Notes: generated by a model not told the origin, from the sequence alone. DNA of 64,000 nt from Mastigamoeba balamuthi (GCA_902651635.1 CACRSC010000069.1:106219-170218); one strand, 5' to 3'; shown: positions 1 to 9,889, counted from the first letter of the stretch. A program made the numbers and translations.

Positions 1-24
1 GACGCTCTTCCGCCCGAGACTGAT

Positions 25-1440
25 GTGCACACCGTTCTGCAGGCTCTCCGAGAGGTCGCGCAGATTCCATCGGGGTCGGCACCGTTCCCCGGCCTGCTCA
101 CTCGCCCCTGGTTCTGGTCGCCCTCGTGCAGCTCCCTCACTGCTCTCGCGCTCTGCAAGCTCCTGCACTGCCCCGACGTGCCGGCCAAGTACGCCAGCTC
201 CAGGGAGATACTCTGGTGGAACCTCTGGAAGCACAGGGACCAGTGGTCCTCATTGCTTCCCCTGCCAGGAAGCCCCCCCGAGGGCACAGTCCACACGCAT
301 CACACGTGGTTGCAGGACACGTCGCTGTGCCTCTCGCTGGGCCTGCACCCACGGGTGGGCAGCGTGAGCCCTGTGCAGCTGCTGGACCCCCTTTTCGTTC
401 GCGAGTTTGTGTGCTCGTACCTCGCGCCCCCCGGAGCACTCATCGTCCTCTACGAGCGCTTCACGATGCTGCCGCGGGCGCCTCTCCTCAAGGTCATGCT
501 TGTACGGCCAGGCCAGGGCATTGCGGAGCTCGAGCCCCCGCCTCTGCCCGTGCTCCCCGCAGAGGACGTGTGCTGGTGGACCATTGTTGGGGTGGTTGTT
601 CGCACCAGCCCAGTTGTGGCGATCGCACTCGGCTTGCGATGCAAAGGCTCTGCTCAGATCCGCCGCTCCTCGCGAGCCTGGGACTTCTGGTCCACTCCGT
701 GCACGACTCTGTGCTTCTACGACATGCACTCTGGCGAGCTCTTCAACGCGCTGACGCTGCGGCACAGGCCAGAGTGCTGGTTGCCTTTTGATCTCCCTCT
801 GTTCGACTTTGATAGGCAGCACCAGAGGCTGGCGATCATGCATCGGTGCCGGCAGCAGTCTGCACACTGCAGCGCTTGCATTTTGGATGCCTCGCGGGAC
901 GGGGCCACGACCATCTCTTCTTACCGTGTGCCCACAGCCAACATGATGTGCGTCGAGTGGTCGCTCTCTGGCCGCAGCCTCTATCTCTGTGGCGGCAGCG
1001 GCACGCGCTTGCTGGCGAGGCTGGATGTGGCCACGGGGCAGCTCGAGCAGACAATGTTTCCCGCTCGCACGTATGTCAACACCATTTGCCCGACAGACGA
1101 CATCAAGCAGGAGGCCCGGGCCATCATTGCTTGGAACGGGCAGAGGGCGCAGGCGAACGAAGCAAAACGGGCGGGCCCACAGACACAGCTTGAAGCCGAG
1201 ATGCAGGACGTGTGGTACAGTCACCAGACAAACCCACAACGAACTGGCCGCTACGTGTACTGGGCCGAGCAGAATGGGCAGGGGCCCTGGCTTGTGTGCC
1301 TTGACACAACAGGGGGCTACGTGATGCACCGCTGGTGGCTCGGTCAGGAGAGCAGCGGAGGCTTGTGCTCGAGAGGGAGAGAGAGTGTGTGTGTCGTCGC
1401 AGGCGTCGAAGGCTGGACACAGTTTCCAGTGGGGGAGTGA
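25..1440 (+). CDS. Uncharacterised protein, possibly beta-propeller-like
   Basis: A 471-codon open frame with protein-like composition from about residue 30 to 445, for example a segment around 845-1090 containing WSLSGRSLYLCGGSGTRLL and a DVATGQ turn, which resembles a beta-propeller blade. No family is recognised. The last 25 residues are low complexity (a GAGAGAGAGTGTGTG run near 1370-1395), so the true 3' end may be an unseen splice or a truncation. The gene starts 25 bases into the window, so an upstream exon cannot be excluded. Part of its 5' coding sequence recurs in degraded form just downstream (about 1480-1555), which suggests a decayed tandem relative. It may itself be a decaying family member. 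Confidence 0.4.
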   Translation: MHTVLQALREVAQIPSGSAPFPGLLTRPWFWSPSCSSLTALALCKLLHCPDVPAKYASSREILWWNLWKHRDQWSSLLPLPGSPPEGTVHTHHTWLQDTSLCLSLGLHPRVGSVSPVQLLDPLFVREFVCSYLAPPGALIVLYERFTMLPRAPLLKVMLVRPGQGIAELEPPPLPVLPAEDVCWWTIVGVVVRTSPVVAIALGLRCKGSAQIRRSSRAWDFWSTPCTTLCFYDMHSGELFNALTLRHRPECWLPFDLPLFDFDRQHQRLAIMHRCRQQSAHCSACILDASRDGATTISSYRVPTANMMCVEWSLSGRSLYLCGGSGTRLLARLDVATGQLEQTMFPARTYVNTICPTDDIKQEARAIIAWNGQRAQANEAKRAGPQTQLEAEMQDVWYSHQTNPQRTGRYVYWAEQNGQGPWLVCLDTTGGYVMHRWWLGQESSGGLCSRGRESVCVVAGVEGWTQFPVGE

Positions 1441-1477
1441 GTCGAGGCCCTCGCCTTCCCACGGGGAGCCGGTCGCC

Positions 1478-1556
1478 TCTCTCTCGCCCCTGGTTGTGGT
1501 CTACCTCGGGAAGCCTGCACACTGCTCTTGCTGCGCTCCTGCACTACCCCACAACC
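1478..1556 (+). pseudogene. Degraded repeat of the N-terminal coding segment of the upstream ORF
   Basis: The run beginning CTCGCCCCTGGTT at about 1483 and ending CTCCTGCACTACCCC at about 1551 matches 100-174 (CTCGCCCCTGGTT to CTCCTGCACTGCCCC) with substitutions and a short gap. No intact frame continues beyond it. It is best read as a relic of a second copy of the gene at 25-1440. Confidence 0.35.
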
Positions 1557-1989
1557 CCGGCATGCTGCTTGAGTGCTCCATTAGCAATTTCACGTCACGA
1601 CAAAACGTCACTTGATTATCAGGGTCTCGTTCTTGCACTGGACAGATTAATCTCTCGCACCTTGTGCAATTCCGTTATTATGGCCACTGTGCCAGAACTC
1701 CCGTCAAACAAGCACTGGCCGATGGGGAGGCCACAGCATCATCGTGTTGCTCCTACTCCCCACCATCGCCATGACCCACGCTCAACCATCGAGCATTCCC
1801 CGCCTGCGCTGTGCACTCTACGGGAAAGGGGGATAAAGTATTTTTTCTTCCGCTACTGGGCGTGTGCACATCGCCGCCCTCGTGGCTCATACGACGACAG
1901 CGTTGCCTTGTGCAATCAACCCAGATGTAAGGACTGCGGCAGTAACAGTCCACGGACTACCCGGACAGTTGTGTCGACACGCTGCCAGC

Positions 1990-2680
1990 AACTGGACGGC
2001 GCGCTGATTTACCCTTTCGGGCGTCAAAACGAGAAAACAAGGGCACCGGCGAAGAAAACGGAGCGAAAATTCCGGCGGTGAGTCATCGAGCGCGAACAAA
2101 AGAGAATCGGGAGCACACAGCGGAGATTCATTTCAATTGAAGGCCCCCCAGAGTTAGCACACAGTACACACCAGCAGAGCCAGCAACTGAGCCAGCAGCG
2201 CCGACACCGGTGCGAGCTCAACTACCCTCCCACGTCCGTTTCAATTGAAGCGGGTCCCGGCGACCCTCCTATCCTCCTCATCCCCCTCCTGCCGCGCCAC
2301 TCGTTGCGCCCGAGCCCGCTCGGGCAGTCCACGAAATGTGCCCTTGCGGACACCAAATTCAATTGATGAGGGCGCAGGCTTTTTTCGGCGCCAAAAGAGG
2401 GTATTCCTGCGGGAGAGCGGCAATACGAAGCCAGCCCAGCACAACTTACTCGCTCCTCGCCGCCCCCTGTGCGAGAGCAGTGAGTGTGCCGATGACGCCC
2501 CAGAAGAACAGCCAGAACCATAGGCAGCAGCAGCAGGAGAACGGGAAGATGGAGAAGCAGAAGGGGATGAGGGTCGAGGCCGCGGAGGCGCCGCACGAGT
2601 GCGAGAGCAGCAGCAGCAGCAGCAACAGCAGCCGCAACAGCGGCAGCGACAGCAACAGCGACAGCGCGTGGGCGCAGAGA
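1990..2680 (+). repeat. Left arm of an imperfect inverted duplication
   Basis: Read on the plus strand, this segment is the reverse complement of 5330-6310, with mismatches and about 300 bp missing. Shared landmarks include GCGAACAAAAGAGAATCGGGA (2093 area versus 6190-6215 inverted), TTTCAATTGAAG (2240 versus 5741 inverted), AATTCAATTGATGAGGGCGC (2357 versus 5600-5620 inverted) and the coding stretch ACGCCCCAGAAGA. The arms lie about 2.6 kb apart. The shared part covers the promoter or 5' region and the first roughly 55 codons of the gene at 3875-5509, so a gene copy was inverted and truncated. Confidence 0.75.
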
Positions 2681-2700
2681 GCAGAGAGCAGAGGGGTTAA
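2365..2700 (+). pseudogene. Truncated N-terminal copy of the 3875-5509 gene
   Basis: Codons from about 2491 (VPMTPQKNSQN, then a Gln-rich run, then a PHECE and DSAWAQ segment) align with the start of the minus-strand gene (VPTTPQKSQNQ, Gln run, PRECE, DSAWAH). Similarity stops near 2680, where an AG-rich run and a stop follow, so more than 450 codons are missing. The copy keeps an ATG where the long gene has ACG. Expression is unlikely, but the promoter-like upstream part is also duplicated. Confidence 0.55.
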
Positions 2701-2737
2701 GGGAGGGGAGGGGGCAAAAAGAAATAATTTCAGGATA

Positions 2738-2812
2738 TCTGACCCCGCCGGGACTTCAACCACTGCCCACCGTTACCGGTGCGTCGCCCCATGCCGTTAG
2801 GCCACCGCCCCT
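2738..2812 (-). other. tRNA-like relic with A-box/B-box-like signals
   Basis: On the minus strand the segment contains TGGCCTAACGG, a good match to the internal A box of tRNA genes, and 45 nt later GGTTGAAGTCC, a degenerate B box, followed by CGGGGTC and then a T-run (ATTTCTTTTT) that could stop RNA polymerase III. The acceptor and T stems do not pair properly, so I do not call a functional tRNA. A decayed tRNA or tRNA-derived element fits best. Confidence 0.3.
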
Positions 2813-3870
2813 TTCAGACTTTTTGTTCTTATTTCTTCCCTTTTCCTCTGCCCCGCCCGCTCCATCCCCAGCTCCCCTCGCTCGCCCCCCCGCCCTTTCT
2901 CGCTCTTCCGGAAGCTTCGCTCGCATCTTCCTGGGCCCCCTGTGCCCGCGCACCGCGGCGCCATCCCTGGCGTGTTCACGTGTTCGGCACTCGCTGCTCC
3001 TGCGCCGCCCTCTGCCTCGCAGGGCTCACAGGGCGACCCCGAGGCACTTCAAAAACAAAGGCAACCGCGTCTGCGCGCCACCTCCCCCGCTTGTGCGTTT
3101 TACGCGGGTACGGGGCGACAGGCGCTCTCAGGGAGCCCGCTCGCTCGCCGGTCTGCCAGCCTGGGCTCGGGGGATTGCCCGCGTCATGCAATTGTATTGC
3201 GCGCCATTAATATCTTGGCCGCAGCGCAGGCCAGGACCGCCGGTCGGCATGCCGTCGCTCTGCCCCGACGGCTTGCGGACGGGGACGTGCGCGCTAGTGC
3301 CCCACTCGCCCGCTGGCCTGTGCGCAGCTGCAGCTGCAGGGACAGGCCCCGCGCCACCAAGGCACCCAGAGCCCTCGAGAGCACCGAGAGGCACCGTGCG
3401 CCGCCGGACCTCTGAAGACAGCCAGGGGAAAGACCAAGACCGCATGCGGGTGTCGGTTGCGCTGCGTGGGGGGGGGGGGTGCTCGTGTGGCTGCCAGAGA
3501 GTTCAGATACAGTGGTCTTTTGTGCTGCCGTGCCAGAGGTGCTTCTCTTTTTTGTGTATGGCTGAGCCGTCATTCGGGAAACTGGGTTGCTGTGGGGCTC
3601 TTGCTACCGGTTGGTGGGCTGGGCTGCCAAATTCATTGCGCTGTTATTTCGTGTTTTCTGCTGTGGGGTGTGATGGTGGTTGCTGTGTTGTGGTGTTGCG
3701 GCGTTGTGGTGCTGTTTTGTGGTGTGTTTGTTGTGTGTGCTTTTCTTTGTTTTTGTTTTTGGTTTTCGGTTCAGCAAGTTTGTTGTGTTGGTCGCCTAGT
3801 ACAGACACGAGCACGAGGTGCTGCCACTGCACAGCTCGGCCGATACGCCGGCCAAGGCAGGCGAGGTGGG
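2813..3870. other. Gene-free stretch
   Basis: No frame here has convincing protein composition on either strand. From about 3640 to 3790 the plus strand is TG-rich (many TTGTGTTG and TTTTTG units), immediately downstream of the minus-strand gene that ends at 3875. This may be its 3' untranslated region. Isolated ORFs in the area are Arg/Pro/Ala-rich shadows of GC-rich DNA. Confidence 0.5.
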
Positions 3871-3874
3871 TGGC

Positions 3875-5509
3875 TCAGGAGCGGCAGGGGGCGACGGCGG
3901 TGGAGCTGGAGCGGAGGGGGAGGCCGCTGTCCAGGCCGAGGCAGAGGGAGGCGGGGGCGAGGGGCGAGGCCAGCGAGGCCAGCGAGGCCAGAGAGGCAGC
4001 GACGGAGGCGAGGGTGGCGGCGGCTTGGGAGGCACCCGAGGCGGCGCAGAGGCCCGAGCCCGGGGCGGCAGGGCCCGGGGCGACCGGGGCGGCGGCGGTG
4101 GCCGAGGCGAGGACGAGCGGGTGGCTGGCGATGCCCTGCAGCTCGCGGGCGCCCCAGAGCGCCACGTCGGCGAGGCCCTGCCAGTCGCCCGCGTGCGCGG
4201 CCACCCCCGGCAGCAGCGCCGCGTAGAGCACCTCCATCGACGCCGCGCACTCGGCCACCGCCTCCCCCAGCCACCTGCTCTTGGCCCGCGTCCCCGCCAC
4301 CGTCGTCCTGGCCTCCATCGCCGTCGCCGCCTTCGTCGCAACCGCCGTTGCGGTCGCCCTCTCCTGCTGCTGCTGGCGGCGCATGTGCGCGTCCGCCGTC
4401 GCCAGGAAGTGCTCGTGCGTCCTGGCCATCTCGCGCAGCGCCGCCTCGGCGGTGCCCCTGTCCATCTGCCCCTGCGCCCGCGGGCCGTCGCTGTCGCTGT
4501 AGCCGTTGCAGGCGTCGGCGTCGGCGTCGGCGTGGCCGTCGAGGGCGACGGAGGCGCAGCGGCAGGGGGGCCGCGTGGCGGCGGGGGCCGTGCGGGCCAG
4601 GGCTGCGGCAGACTCGCAGGCGTTGTCGACGAGCAGCTCGTTGACGAGCACAAAGCGCCGGGCCAGGCGCCCCAGCTCCTCCTCGTTGGGGTCCGCGTCG
4701 CAGTCGTCCAGGGGCCGCAGCGGCATGGGCTGGGGCACCACAGGCATCAGGGGGCGGGGCCACGGGCACCGGCACTCCGCCTCCTCCTCCTCCTCGCCGC
4801 CGTGGCTGGGGCTCCCAGCCCTGCGGTCCGCGTCGGCGACGAGGCCGTCGACGGTGCTCGCGAGGTCGCGCGCGGCGTCGAGGGCGTCGCGGGCGGCGGC
4901 GCGGGCGCGGGAGGCGGCGCGGGCGTCGCGGGGGCTCGGGGCGGGGACGATATCGGCGCTGGCGGCCACGACGTCGGCGGCGACGGCGAAGAGGGCGCGG
5001 GCGGCCCCCGCGGCGAGGGCGGTGACTGCGGGGACGAGGCCGGCGGGGCACGCGGTGCGGCGGCGGGCGGCGGCAGAGGCGCTGGCGGGGACGAGGTTGC
5101 GGGCCACGGCGCCCAGGCCGCGGGCGAACATGGCCAGGGCCTCGGGCAGCTCCCAGCAGTACCAGTCCTCGCCGTGCGCGTGCCCCGCCGCCTGCACCGC
5201 GTGCGCCAGCTCCATCGCCGTCCACAGTCCGTCGCTCACCTCGTCCGCACGGCCCCTCGCCCCCCGCGGGTCGTGCCACGCCCACGCCCGGTGCGCCCCC
5301 TCCTGCACCTCCTCCGTCACCCCGATGAACCGCCTGTGCAGATGCGCCCACGCGCTGTCGCCGCTGCCGCTGCGCTCGCACTCGCGCGGCGCCGTCGCGG
5401 CCTCGGCCCTGTCTCCCTCCTGCTTCTCCCGCTGCTTGTGATGCTGCTGCTGCTGCTGCCTCTGGTTCTGGCTCTTCTGGGGCGTCGTCGGCACCCGCAC
5501 TGCTCTCAC
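3875..5509 (-). CDS. Uncharacterised Ala-rich helical protein, about 544 codons
   Basis: A long minus-strand frame with convincing composition in the middle and C-terminal parts (GDWQGLADVALWGARELQGIA, EDWYCWELPEALAMFARG, RRFVLVNELLVDNA). The N-terminus is low complexity: a poly-Gln/His stretch, then acidic runs. The C-terminus is Ala/Ser-rich heptad-like (LASVAASLASLASLASPLAP). No known domain is recognised. The frame has no ATG at its start: where the truncated copy near 2500 reads ATG, this gene reads ACG, so either a short upstream exon supplies the start or an internal methionine is used. The motif DWQGLADV recurs in the fragment at 7057-7840, so this is a local family. Function is unknown. 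Confidence 0.6.
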   Translation of the reverse strand: MRAVRVPTTPQKSQNQRQQQQQHHKQREKQEGDRAEAATAPRECERSGSGDSAWAHLHRRFIGVTEEVQEGAHRAWAWHDPRGARGRADEVSDGLWTAMELAHAVQAAGHAHGEDWYCWELPEALAMFARGLGAVARNLVPASASAAARRRTACPAGLVPAVTALAAGAARALFAVAADVVAASADIVPAPSPRDARAASRARAAARDALDAARDLASTVDGLVADADRRAGSPSHGGEEEEEAECRCPWPRPLMPVVPQPMPLRPLDDCDADPNEEELGRLARRFVLVNELLVDNACESAAALARTAPAATRPPCRCASVALDGHADADADACNGYSDSDGPRAQGQMDRGTAEAALREMARTHEHFLATADAHMRRQQQQERATATAVATKAATAMEARTTVAGTRAKSRWLGEAVAECAASMEVLYAALLPGVAAHAGDWQGLADVALWGARELQGIASHPLVLASATAAAPVAPGPAAPGSGLCAASGASQAAATLASVAASLASLASLASPLAPASLCLGLDSGLPLRSSSTAVAPCRS

Positions 5510-6310
5510 AGAGGAACGCGGCGCAGAGCGAGTCAGTTGTGCTGGGGGCGTGTTTTGCCGCTCTCCCGCAGGAATATCCTATTATGGCGCCAAAACGCCT
5601 GCGCCCTCATCAATTGAATATGGTGTCCGCAAGGGGCCCGTTCCGGTGGCAACTCCGACCCGCGCGGGTGCGGGCGCAGAGAGTGGCACGGACGAAAGAG
5701 AAATGGAAGTGGTAGGAGGGGAGGGCCAGCGAGGCTCGCTACAATTGAAACGGGCGTGAGAGGGTGTTTGAGCTCGCACCGTTGTTGGCGCTGCGCGGCG
5801 TGTCCTCCTGCTGCTGCGTCTGCTGCTTCACCGGCAGCGTTGCGGAGCTCTGCGAGGCGGTGGTGGCGGAGGGGCTGGCGACAGCGCTGCGGGTGCTGGG
5901 CGGGATGCGCGAGACGGCGGGGATGCGCGACGCCTGCGACTGCGACTGCCAGAGCGCGCGCGTTGCTGCTGTCAGCCAGATGGCTATCGGGAAGGTGTTT
6001 TGCTTGCCTTGGCGGGGGTCGTGCGGGCGGGTGCGAGTGTCTTGCTGCTGCTGCTGGTGGCGTCCATCGCTGTGGTTGCTCAGTTCTCTGCTTGGCTGCT
6101 GCTCTGCTCTGCTGGCTCAGTTGCTGGCTCTGCTGGTGTGCTCTGTGTGCTCACTCTGCGGGGCTTGCAATTGAAATGAATCTCTGCTGTGTGCTCCCGA
6201 TTCTCTTTTGTTCGCGCTCGCTGACTCACCGCCGGAATTTCCCTCCGTTTTCTTCGCCAGTTCCCCTTTTTCTCGTTTTGGCGCCCAAATGGGAAGTTCG
6301 GTGTGCCGTG
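5330..6310 (-). repeat. Right arm of the inverted duplication
   Basis: Inverted counterpart of 1990-2680. It covers the first coding part of the minus-strand gene (5330-5509), its upstream region with two CAATTG palindromes (5611, 5742), an extra segment of about 300 bp (5795-6085) absent from the left arm, and a distal part (6090-6310) matching 1990-2200. The extra segment may be a deletion in the left copy or an insertion here. Confidence 0.7.
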
Positions 6311-6762
6311 CATTCGCGGGGGACAGCGCGTCGCTGAGACTCTGGATGGAACTCTGGACTGCACCTTGCCTCCGCCGGAGAATTCCTAGAGCAGGAGGTC
6401 TCCATGCCGCTGACGATCTGCTTGGTCTCCGAGGGGCAGGGGCTGCAGCTCCACGGCAACCGAGCTCAGACCCCAGGTGCACAGGAGGACCCCGCGGGGC
6501 CGCAGGGGACCATGAGAGAGAGACAGTGGGAGGTGAGGGCACGAGGAGCGAGCACGCACAGGGCGCAGCACTGGGGCAGAGTCCACCCAACAGTAGCAAG
6601 GCACACACAGGCCCACACATACCACATTGACATGGGACAACACAGAGCAACCACAACGAGAGCCTGCACATGGCGTTTGCATTGCTCGTGGGGCACTGCT
6701 CGTCTTAGCAACGAAAACAGCTTTGTGTACATTCACAGACTGTTTGTGGCTTCGAGTGCCAT
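6311..6762. other. Gene-free stretch
   Basis: Lower GC than its surroundings, with only short frames of unremarkable composition on both strands. No splice-consistent gene was found. Confidence 0.4.
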
Positions 6763-7056
6763 GTGGGCAGCATTCAGGCGCCTTCTCAGTGTCACAGCCC
6801 ATTGGACTACGGCGTGCTGCAGTTCCTGAGAAGCTTCCGGAGCGAGGCCTCTATCGATGTGATTCCCCAGACACAGACAGTCAGCGCCAACACCTTGAGG
6901 AAGGTGTACGCCTTTGTCTGGCTGTGCCGGGACGGGACCAGCACGCGGGCTTGGAGTGCGAGCCTCTTCAGTGGCATGGGGGTCGTGCGTGCCAGCAGCT
7001 GTCGTAGGTGCACCGCAGCCCTGGTGTATATGTCGTCCTCTGGTTCCAAATATTAA
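6763..7056 (+). pseudogene. Short orphan coding-like segment
   Basis: A 97-codon frame whose centre (LQFLRSFRSEASIDVIPQ and TLRKVYAFVWLCRDGTST) looks like real protein. It is preceded by a plausible splice acceptor (TGTCACAG at about 6790-6798) but by no recognisable upstream exon, and it ends next to the 3' end of the opposite-strand fragment at 7057. It is best treated as an exon remnant. No family is recognised. Confidence 0.3.
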
Positions 7057-7840
7057 TCACGCAGTGAGCTTTGCTGGGGTACCGGCGTTGACGAGGTCCC
7101 GGAGCGCCTCGTTCCACTCCTCCAGCGGCAAGTGGCGTATGTACTCCATTGCCGCCCCCACGGTGCTCGGCAGTCCCACAGAGCTGGCGTCAAAGTGCTC
7201 CCTCTGACGCACAATCTCCTCCTGCAGTTCCTCGTAGTCCGCAAACAGCCCCACGAAGCGACCGAAGGCGTTCTCGTGCTGCCACTGCTCCATCTCCAGC
7301 TGCCTCTGCTGGCAGCTCTCCCTGAAGCTCCTGCCCCAAGCGATCTCCGCGACCTGAGGGGGTGTCAGCTGGGCTCACCAGTGTGACATCTCACGGTGCC
7401 AACAAAGCGGCTGGCCTGCTTCTCGTTGAGGATCTGGGGGAGCCGGCGGCGCAGGATCCTGTCGTCGAGCACCATGTCCTTGTGGGCGAGGAGGAGCTCC
7501 TGCTGGGCCATGCCAAGGAGGGAGAGCACCCTCTCCAGCTGGATCTCGTCCATCGTGAGCTCGCCCATTGTCGATCCTCTCTGCACTTAAGGAACAGCAG
7601 GCGATGTGCACTTGAGCCGATTCGTTGCATTCAGCTGAACTCATGAGCGTTTCGTTTCGGAGGTTGGTGGCTGTGGCCATCAATCTGTCTTCAGCGCCAA
7701 CAGTTACCCGCTCGACGGTGTCCCAGAGCACCACGTCGGCGAGGCCCTGCCAGTTATCAATGCCGCGCACTTGGCCACTGGCCAGAGATCTCGTGCCTTG
7801 CAGTGTGACACGGTCTTCGACTCTCTGGCCGAGGAAAGAC
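7057..7840 (-). pseudogene. Partial relative of the 3875-5509 gene, probable pseudogene or incomplete gene
   Basis: Three coding blocks join in frame: 7612-about 7840, 7395-7580 and 7057-7353. The introns would be 7581-7611 (31 nt, GT...AG) and 7354-7394 (41 nt, GTGAGA...CAG). The first block contains NWQGLADVVLWDTVERV, matching DWQGLADVALWGARELQ of the gene at 3875-5509. The others have helical, charged composition (EIQLERVLSLLGMAQQELLL, YEELQEEIVRQREHF). No ATG opens the first block: a stop lies upstream at about 7841, so the 5' end is missing or lies in another exon. GC content is lower than in neighbouring genes, consistent with relaxed constraint. Confidence 0.4.
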
Positions 7841-7959
7841 GTTTACCTGCTGATTGCACTAGCATGCATGACCACTGCACATGACCCAGGATGCAATGCC
7901 GCCTGCACCACCAAATTTCAATGCCCTGTGACGCAGAGCAATAGAGAGTCGCAGGAGGC

Positions 7960-8033
7960 AGATATCACGCCCACGAATCCAGATATCGCACGATCGTATC
8001 TGCAGAGATACTATTCTCGTCAGCCAGAGGCGG
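7960..8033 (+). promoter_or_regulatory. Upstream region with repeated GATATC/TATCT elements
   Basis: Between 7960 and 8011, just before the nuclease start codon, lie two AGATATC sites and GTATCTGCAGAGATA (from 7996). The 11-mer GTATCTGCAGA recurs at 15117 in the promoter shared by two other genes. This is a candidate core or upstream promoter element, inferred from recurrence only. Confidence 0.35.
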
Positions 8034-9889
8034 ATGCGCAGGCGGGGCCCCGCGCAGCAACAGCAGCGGCAGCAGCAGCAGCGGGGGGAGCCGCGAGCAC
8101 ACAGCGTGGTGGGCCCGCTGGTGGTGGACGACTGGCACCGCGGGGGCGCAGGGGGGGCGTGCGAGGGGCGCGTGCTGACGCACTTCCACAGCGACCACTA
8201 CGGGGGCCTGGGGCGCTCGTGGCCCCCGGGCCTCCCCATCTACGCCACCCCCGAGACCTGCGCCCTCGCGGCAGCCCGCCTGGGCGTGGACCCCGCGGCC
8301 CTGCGGCCCCTGCCCCTGCGCTGCCCGCTGCTGCTGCCCGCCAGCCGCTGCGCCCTCACGCTGCTGCCCGCCGCCCACTGCCCCGGCGCTGCCATGGTCC
8401 TCCTCCGCACCCCCGACGGCAGGCGCCTCCTCCACACTGGCGACTTCAGGCACTGCCCCTCCTCTCTGCTCTCTGCTCTCTGCTCTCTGCTCTCCGCCGC
8501 CCCTCTCAATTGATTGCGGGCAGCTGCCCCTCTCCCGCTCACGCGCCCCCCTGAGGCCCCCGTGTGTCCCCGCTTGCGTCTTCCTGCGGGCTGTGCCCCC
8601 GGCCTCTGCTCTGCCTCTGATGGCAGCCCCTGCGCTGCCCCGTTTCAATTGATTGCTGCGTCCTCTCGGACCCCACACGCGCCGCTCTCACACGCGCGGG
8701 GCTCCTGCTACTACCGCTGCTGCTGCTGCTGCTGCTGCGCGCCGCTGGGGCAGGTACGTGCGGGGGCTGCACGGGGAGCTGGCGGAGCTGGCCGAGGCGG
8801 CGGCAGAGGGGCTGGAGCTGCTGGTGCTGGACGACACGTTCGGGAGCTTGCAGTACGACTTCCCCCCGCAGGCCGAGGCCCTCGAGGAGGCCGCACGCAT
8901 CGCCCGCGAGGCCTGCCGCGCCTGCCCCCGCACCCTCGTCGCCGTCGGCATGTACACCGTCGGCAAGGAGCGCGTCGTCGAGGCCGTCGCCCGCGCCCTC
9001 GGCGTCCGCGCCCACGTCGACGCGCGCCGCCACGAGACGCTGCGCCTCGCGGGCGCCGACCTCGCGCTCTACACGCGCGACGAGGCCGAGACGTGCGTCC
9101 GCGCCGTCGGCATGCAGCAGCTGAGCCGCGCGTGGCTGCAGGCGCAGCGGGCGGGTGGCCGCTGGGAGCGCGTCGTGGCGCTGCACCCGTCGGGGTGGGC
9201 GTGGCCCAAGTGCAGGCCGCCCGCCCGCTTGCACGCCGTGCGCTCGGCGGGGCCCCAGGCGCTGGTCTACGAGGTGCCCTACAGCGAGCACTGCTCCCTC
9301 GCAGAGCTGCAGGAGTTTGTGCGGTGGCTGCGCCCCGCGAGGCTCGTCCTCCACGGCGGGCCCGGCAACGCCCAGCTGCTCCTCCAGGCGCCCCCGCCCA
9401 GCCCGCGGCCCCAGCGCACCCTCCTCGACTTCTGCCGCCAGCCCCCTGGGGCCTCTCCTGCCCCTCCTGCCGCTGCTGTGCCCTCGCCTGCGCCGCTGGG
9501 CCCGCCTGAGCACGGCGGCGCTGCGACAGACGGCGATGCCGAGGAGCACGAGGCGATATGGATCAGCAGCGACGGCGAGCAGAGCGACGACGACGCCGAC
9601 GTGGTCGACCTCGACGCGCTCGCTGGCCCCGAGGAGGGGGAGCAGCTGCTGGGCGCTGCGTCTGCTGGGGACAGCGCAGCCCAAGCCGAGGGCGGGGAGC
9701 AGCAGCGCGCCCAGCACGCCGAGCAAGGCGCAGCAGGCGAGGGCCAAGTCGCCAGCGGCAGCGGCAGCGCGTGGGGGACGGCACACGCCCAGCCCCGCCA
9801 AGAAGCAGCGGAGGTCCGAGCCCGAGGCCGGCCAGACACGCATCACAGCGTTCTTCAGCCCCGCGGCACAGGCCCGCGCTAAAATATGA
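8034..9889 (+). CDS. SNM1/Pso2-type DNA interstrand crosslink repair nuclease (metallo-beta-lactamase/beta-CASP)
   Basis: Model: exons 8034-8449, 8754-9659, 9703-9889; 502 aa, phases consistent. The metallo-beta-lactamase motif THFHSDHYGGL (about residue 45), the AHCPGAAM segment and HTGDFR are followed by LVLDDTF, then beta-CASP motifs GMYTVGKE, ALHPSGWAW and VPYSEHCSLAELQEFVRWL, in the order of SNM1A/Pso2. In this family the enzyme is a nuclear 5' exonuclease that trims DNA around interstrand crosslinks. Exon 3 adds a basic segment (SPAKKQRR) and QTRITAFF, a canonical PCNA-interacting (PIP) box at the very C-terminus, after an acidic linker. No UBZ finger is seen at the short N-terminus. 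Intron 1 has no GT donor and must be GC-AG (AG|GCACTG). It holds two TCAATTGAT motifs. Start chosen at the first ATG, close upstream of the catalytic domain. Confidence 0.88.

Noticed and set aside
3818-5617. 599-codon plus-strand frame opposite the Ala-rich gene
   Set aside because: Arg/Gly/Ala-rich shadow of GC-rich coding DNA. The minus strand has the family motif DWQGLADV and a related copy.
1990-6310. Transposon with long terminal inverted repeats
   Set aside because: No transposase-like frame or target-site duplication is seen, and the repeated part covers a gene's promoter and N-terminus, which points to gene inversion-duplication.
8471-8504. CTCTGCT repeats as a CRISPR-like or tandem array
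   Set aside because: A short simple-sequence run inside an intron, without spacers.
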